DNA from: Alphaproteobacteria bacterium
GTDB taxonomy: Bacteria; Pseudomonadota; Alphaproteobacteria; Sphingomonadales; Sphingomonadaceae
DNA length: 7,379 bases
Direction of reading: 5' to 3'
NCBI GenBank assembly: GCA_028293055.1
Contig: JAQGLD010000529.1
Coordinates: forward strand, 1-7,379
This document shows positions 4,799 to 7,379 of the stretch, one piece after another. The translations under genes were made by a program, and so were the position numbers. The notes beneath the pieces were generated by a model that worked only from the letters and a program-made list of their open reading frames with translations, was not told the DNA's origin and made no database searches. The stretch's first letter is position 1, and every line of letters starts with the position of its first letter.

Positions 4799-5613
4799 TA
4801 CCGCTTGTCATCGCCGAGGAGAAATTGGCGACCGAGCTTTCGCTCGCGATCGAGCGCCACGCACTTTCCCTGGTCTTCCAGCCCAAGATCGAGATCGCGA
4901 CTGGGCGCCTGACCGGAGTCGAGGCGCTGGCGCGCTGGGACCATCCGGCGCTCGGAGCGATCGGACCCTCGACCTTCGTGTCGCTCGCCGAGCGGTTCGG
5001 GTCGATCGACGCGCTGACCGACTGGGTGATCGCAGCCGCCTTGCGCCAGTGGATCGACTGGCGCGAGCAGGGCGTCGAAACCAATCTCGCCTTCAACATT
5101 TCGGCGCTGACCCTTCGCGACGTGCATTTCCCCGATCATCTCGACCGGATGTGCCGGATCCAGGGCGTTCCGCTCGACCGGATCACGCTCGAAGTGACCG
5201 AGGGCGCGACCCAGCATGCGGTGCGCCTGCTCGACACGCTGACCCGGTTCAGGATCAAGGGAATCGGAGTCTCGCTCGACGATTTCGGCACTGGCTATTC
5301 GTCCCTGCTCCAGCTGCGCCAGCTGCCTTATTCGGAGCTCAAGATCGATCAATGCTTCGTCCTCGACGCGCTTCGCTCACGCGAATCGCGGCTGATCATC
5401 CAGGCAATGGTCGGCTTGGCCCACGGCCTCGGCCTGACCGCGACCGCCGAGGGAATCGAGGATGCCGAAACCCTCGCCTTGCTCGCCAGCCTTGGCTGCG
5501 ATCACGGCCAGGGTTTCTTCATCGCCCATCCGATGCGCGGCACCGAGCTGGTGCCCTGGATGATCGACCGCAGCGCGGAGCGCGCGGAGCACCAGACCGC
5601 ACGCGCCGCCTGA
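4795..5613 (+). CDS. EAL-domain cyclic-di-GMP phosphodiesterase
   Basis: The product has 272 residues, almost entirely one EAL domain (~10-255). It should hydrolyse c-di-GMP to pGpG in the cytoplasm. The signature is VEALARW (E43-A44-L45). Other active-site positions are present: Q29-P30, N101 (NIS), E133 (LEVTE), D162-D163 (LDDFGTGYSS, with intact loop 6), K183 (LKID), E219 (AEGIE) and Q239 (GQGFF). It is therefore predicted to be active and not a degenerate binding protein. There is no GGDEF, PAS or membrane segment, so any input must come from a partner; the overlapping receiver gene is the obvious candidate. Many bacteria fuse receiver and EAL in one chain. Here they are two proteins. The GTG start at 4795 shares GTGA with the receiver's stop and has no strong Shine-Dalgarno, consistent with coupled translation. 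Confidence 0.94.
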   Translation: MIPLVIAEEKLATELSLAIERHALSLVFQPKIEIATGRLTGVEALARWDHPALGAIGPSTFVSLAERFGSIDALTDWVIAAALRQWIDWREQGVETNLAFNISALTLRDVHFPDHLDRMCRIQGVPLDRITLEVTEGATQHAVRLLDTLTRFRIKGIGVSLDDFGTGYSSLLQLRQLPYSELKIDQCFVLDALRSRESRLIIQAMVGLAHGLGLTATAEGIEDAETLALLASLGCDHGQGFFIAHPMRGTELVPWMIDRSAERAEHQTARAA

Positions 5614-5674
5614 CCGCCGCCGCCCGGCGAGGCAGCGCCGAATCCGCGAGCCTGCGAGGAGCGCCCGCCTTTCC

Positions 5675-5689
5675 CTAACCAATTATTAG
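5675..5689. promoter_or_regulatory. CtrA-like palindromic box before the PilZ gene
   Basis: CTAACCAATTATTAG reads as CTAA-N7-TTAG. It matches 6 of 8 fixed bases of the CtrA consensus TTAA-N7-TTAA with the correct spacing, and starts 68 bases before the PilZ gene. It lies in the 129-base gap after the EAL gene, inside a larger inverted repeat CCCGCC (5664-5669) / GGCGGG (5695-5700). Interest rises because a SciP-like CtrA-antagonist gene lies upstream. The match is imperfect and function is inferred. Confidence 0.35.
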
Positions 5690-5742
5690 CCAGGGGCGGG
5701 TAAAGAGGTGCAGTCCCTCATTTCCCCAAGGTCCGCTGAAGC

Positions 5743-6096
5743 GTGTACATCAAGGCTGAACTCTCGCAATTTCCGACCACCGACGGCCGCAAGGCCGAGC
5801 GGCGGATCGTCAATATTGCGGCGGCCCTGCGTGAAGAAGGAGTCACCACGACCGAGGTGACCCTGGTCGATGTCTCGGAGGGCGGCTTCAAGGCGGAGAC
5901 CGACAGCCCGCTCGAGGAAGGCTCCGAGGTGTGGCTCAAGCTTCCTGGGTTCGAGGTACGGCGAAGCACCGTCGTCTGGTCGCAAGGCAGGGACATAGGC
6001 TGCGAGTTCCTGGTCCCGCTGCACCCGCGCGAGCTCGACCTGCTCGCGCCGCCAAAGCCGCGCCGCCATGCCAAGGACGTGTTCCGCCGCGCCTGA
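5743..6096 (+). CDS. PilZ-domain protein, probable c-di-GMP receptor
   Basis: The product has 117 residues forming a single PilZ domain. Both c-di-GMP-binding elements are visible: an RxxxR motif (R16-KAE-R20) and the [D/N]xSxxG motif as DVSEGG (D43, S45, G48). A GCEF segment (86-89) corresponds to the family's usual strand. PilZ proteins bind c-di-GMP and change motility, polysaccharide synthesis or other outputs by contacting partner proteins. This protein has no attached output domain. It follows the EAL gene by 129 bases and may have its own promoter, so operon membership is likely but not certain. The start is GTG 5743; an in-frame TGA at 5737-5739 leaves no room for a longer form. AAGG about 11 bases upstream is a weak Shine-Dalgarno. 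The tail (RRHAKDVFRRA) is basic. Confidence 0.9.
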   Translation: MYIKAELSQFPTTDGRKAERRIVNIAAALREEGVTTTEVTLVDVSEGGFKAETDSPLEEGSEVWLKLPGFEVRRSTVVWSQGRDIGCEFLVPLHPRELDLLAPPKPRRHAKDVFRRA

Positions 6097-6139
6097 CATA
6101 GACGGGATTACGCAGACTCGACCGCGGCCCACGGCGCAT

Positions 6140-6172
6140 CTAGAGCGTCCGGATTCTTCCCCGAATCCAGGA
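6140..6172. repeat. Short CTAGAGCG-edged hairpin element before the peptidase gene
   Basis: CTAGAGCG (6140-6147) is followed by GGATTC (6151-6156) and GAATCC (6163-6168), which pair around the loop TTCCCC. TCC (6148-6150) and GGA (6170-6172) can extend the stem past one bulged A. The edge is identical to that of module 2 of the repeat at 1842-1948, so this may be a short or decayed member of the same class. The hairpin abuts AGGAA (6169-6173), the Shine-Dalgarno of the next gene. Confidence 0.5.
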
Positions 6173-6181
6173 ATTTGGCCG

Positions 6182-7379
6182 ATGCGCACACTCAGTTTCG
6201 TCACCCTTCCCCTGGTCGCACTCCTGCTCGCCGGAACCGCCGCGAAAGCTGCCGACGCACCGCACGACCGGCACCTCGCCGACGCTGCGAAGAGCGACGA
6301 GAGTAGCAAGGACCAGGCCAAAGCCCCGGTCGCGGAACAGGAAAAATCATCCGAGCACAGCATCAACCTGGCGGGCCGCACGATCCGCTACCGCTCGACC
6401 GCCGGCACGCTCACCATTCGCGACAAGGACGGCAAGCCGACTGCCTCGGTCTTCTATGTCGCTTATACCAGCCCGGCAGCGCCAGGTCGGCGCCGGCCAG
6501 TGACCTTCTTCTACAATGGCGGCCCTGGCTCGGCGAGCCTTTGGCTTCACATGGGATCGTTCGCGCCGATGCGCGTGCAGACCGCGAGCCCGGAATATAT
6601 CAAGCCGGCGCCTTATGCCTTCGGGCCCAATCCCGACTCCTTGATCGACCGCACCGACCTGGTCTTCATCGACGCGGTCGGATCCGGCTATTCGCGGCCG
6701 CTCGGTGATTCCAAGCCGGCCGACTTCTACGGAGTGGACCAGGATACCGACGCCTTCGCCAAGGCGATCCTGCGCTATGCGGCCAAATATGCGCGCTGGA
6801 ACGATCCCAAGTTCATCTTCGGCGAGTCCTACGGCACGACCCGCTCGGGCGCGCTCGCCTACGCGCTGCAGGATCGCGGGATGGCGCTCAACGGAGTCGT
6901 CATCCTCTCCTCGATCCTCAATTACGGAGTCCGCCAGCCGGGCTTCGACCAGGTCTATATCGGCTATCTGCCGAGCTATGCCGCGACCGCCTGGTATCAC
7001 AAGAAGGCCGGCCAGGGCAGCGAGCTCGAAGCCTTTGTCGAGGAGGCGCGGGTCTTCGCCAACGGCGCTTACGCGACCGCGCTGGCCAAGGGCCAGGATC
7101 TGTCGGACCAGGAGGAGGACCAGGTGGCGCGCGAGATGAGCCGCTTCACCGGGCTCTCGGTCGATTTCCTCCGCCGCGCCAATCTGCGAGTCGAGCTCGC
7201 CCGCTTCCAGGCCGAGTTGCTCCGCGACCGGCGACTGACGATCGGCCGCTACGACAGCCGCTATACTGGCACCAACCCCGACGCGGCCGGCGAGCGGCCC
7301 GAATATGATCCGTCGGACACCTCCATCTCGGGTGCCTTCGTCTCGACCTTCCACGATTATCTGACCCGAGAGATCGGCT
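6182..7379 (+). CDS. Exported S10-family serine carboxypeptidase-like protein (3' end beyond window)
   Basis: The reading frame stays open from ATG 6182 to the window edge, 399 codons without a stop, so the gene is partial. A Sec signal peptide (MRTLSFVTLPLVALLLAGTAAKA) has an AKA cleavage site at residue 23. A charged Lys/Glu/Asp/Ala linker follows (about 24-60). The alpha/beta-hydrolase domain shows NGGPGSAS (112-119), the S10 oxyanion-hole motif, and FGESYGTT with nucleophile S216. The segment VFIDAVGSGYS is also typical. The catalytic Asp and His expected further on are not in the window, so activity cannot be judged. S10 enzymes remove C-terminal amino acids from peptides; bacterial members of this group are mostly uncharacterised. 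AGGAA lies 8 bases before the ATG. It follows the PilZ gene by 85 bases; no functional link to c-di-GMP is evident. Confidence 0.93.
   Translation, partial: MRTLSFVTLPLVALLLAGTAAKAADAPHDRHLADAAKSDESSKDQAKAPVAEQEKSSEHSINLAGRTIRYRSTAGTLTIRDKDGKPTASVFYVAYTSPAAPGRRRPVTFFYNGGPGSASLWLHMGSFAPMRVQTASPEYIKPAPYAFGPNPDSLIDRTDLVFIDAVGSGYSRPLGDSKPADFYGVDQDTDAFAKAILRYAAKYARWNDPKFIFGESYGTTRSGALAYALQDRGMALNGVVILSSILNYGVRQPGFDQVYIGYLPSYAATAWYHKKAGQGSELEAFVEEARVFANGAYATALAKGQDLSDQEEDQVAREMSRFTGLSVDFLRRANLRVELARFQAELLRDRRLTIGRYDSRYTGTNPDAAGERPEYDPSDTSISGAFVSTFHDYLTREIG

Noticed and set aside
4534..5352. Open frame of 272 codons on the minus strand opposite the receiver and EAL genes
   Set aside because: It is antisense to two genes with intact catalytic motifs and has no recognisable domain itself.
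5664..5700. Inverted repeat CCCGCC / GGCGGG after the EAL gene as a rho-independent terminator
   Set aside because: The stem is only 6 bases with a 25-base loop and is followed by TAAAGAGG and not by a T-tract.
6347..7354. Open frame of 335 codons on the minus strand opposite the S10 peptidase gene
   Set aside because: The plus frame carries a signal peptide, NGGPGSAS and GESYG. The minus frame is a compositional shadow without domains.
1..7379. CRISPR arrays, insertion sequences, prophage or integration sites, including at the tRNA-Tyr 3' end
   Set aside because: No regularly spaced direct repeats, transposase or integrase frames were seen. The tRNA 3' end is at the window edge, so a possible attachment site on that side cannot be assessed.

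Overview
The window is GC-rich, gene-dense alphaproteobacterial DNA and most likely chromosomal DNA from the Sphingomonadales. The reasons are the next-door tRNA-Tyr and rlmB, an adrenodoxin-type ferredoxin, a SciP-type (DUF1153) regulator, small sphingomonad-looking exported proteins, a NGGPGS/GESYG peptidase of the S10 type, and intergenic repeats with the CGTCATCCCGGC and CTAGAGC signatures. This assignment is recognition by eye, not a database result. No gap between genes exceeds about 145 bases.

Layout. Positions 1-87 carry a complete tRNA-Tyr (GTA) on the minus strand with encoded CCA and a TTGACA promoter. Divergent to it is rlmB (243-986), a SPOUT 23S rRNA 2'-O-methyltransferase. A REP-like inverted repeat (1015-1096) separates it from a lipoprotein of unknown function (1114-1845). 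That gene's stop codon lies inside a composite palindromic repeat (1842-1948), which also separates it from a convergent [2Fe-2S] ferredoxin (1953-2270, minus). An AlkA-type DNA glycosylase (2354-2977) runs divergently from the ferredoxin. It converges on two minus-strand genes for small secreted cysteine-containing proteins (2999-3331 and 3437-3841).

The most interesting part is 3985-6096, four plus-strand genes. They encode a SciP-like DUF1153 protein, a stand-alone CheY-like receiver, an EAL-domain c-di-GMP phosphodiesterase with its active-site residues intact, and a single-domain PilZ protein. The first three overlap by 8 and 4 bases and are probably translationally coupled. The last three start with GTG. 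Together they look like a compact signalling cassette: phosphorelay input (receiver), c-di-GMP hydrolysis (EAL), c-di-GMP read-out (PilZ), and a link to CtrA-type transcription control (SciP-like). Degenerate CtrA-like boxes lie upstream of the first gene and in the gap before the PilZ gene. The individual families are known. The proposal that they form one circuit is inference from gene order.

The window ends inside an exported S10-family serine carboxypeptidase-like gene (6182 to the edge). It is preceded by a small hairpin element that shares the CTAGAGC edge with the repeat at 1842-1948.
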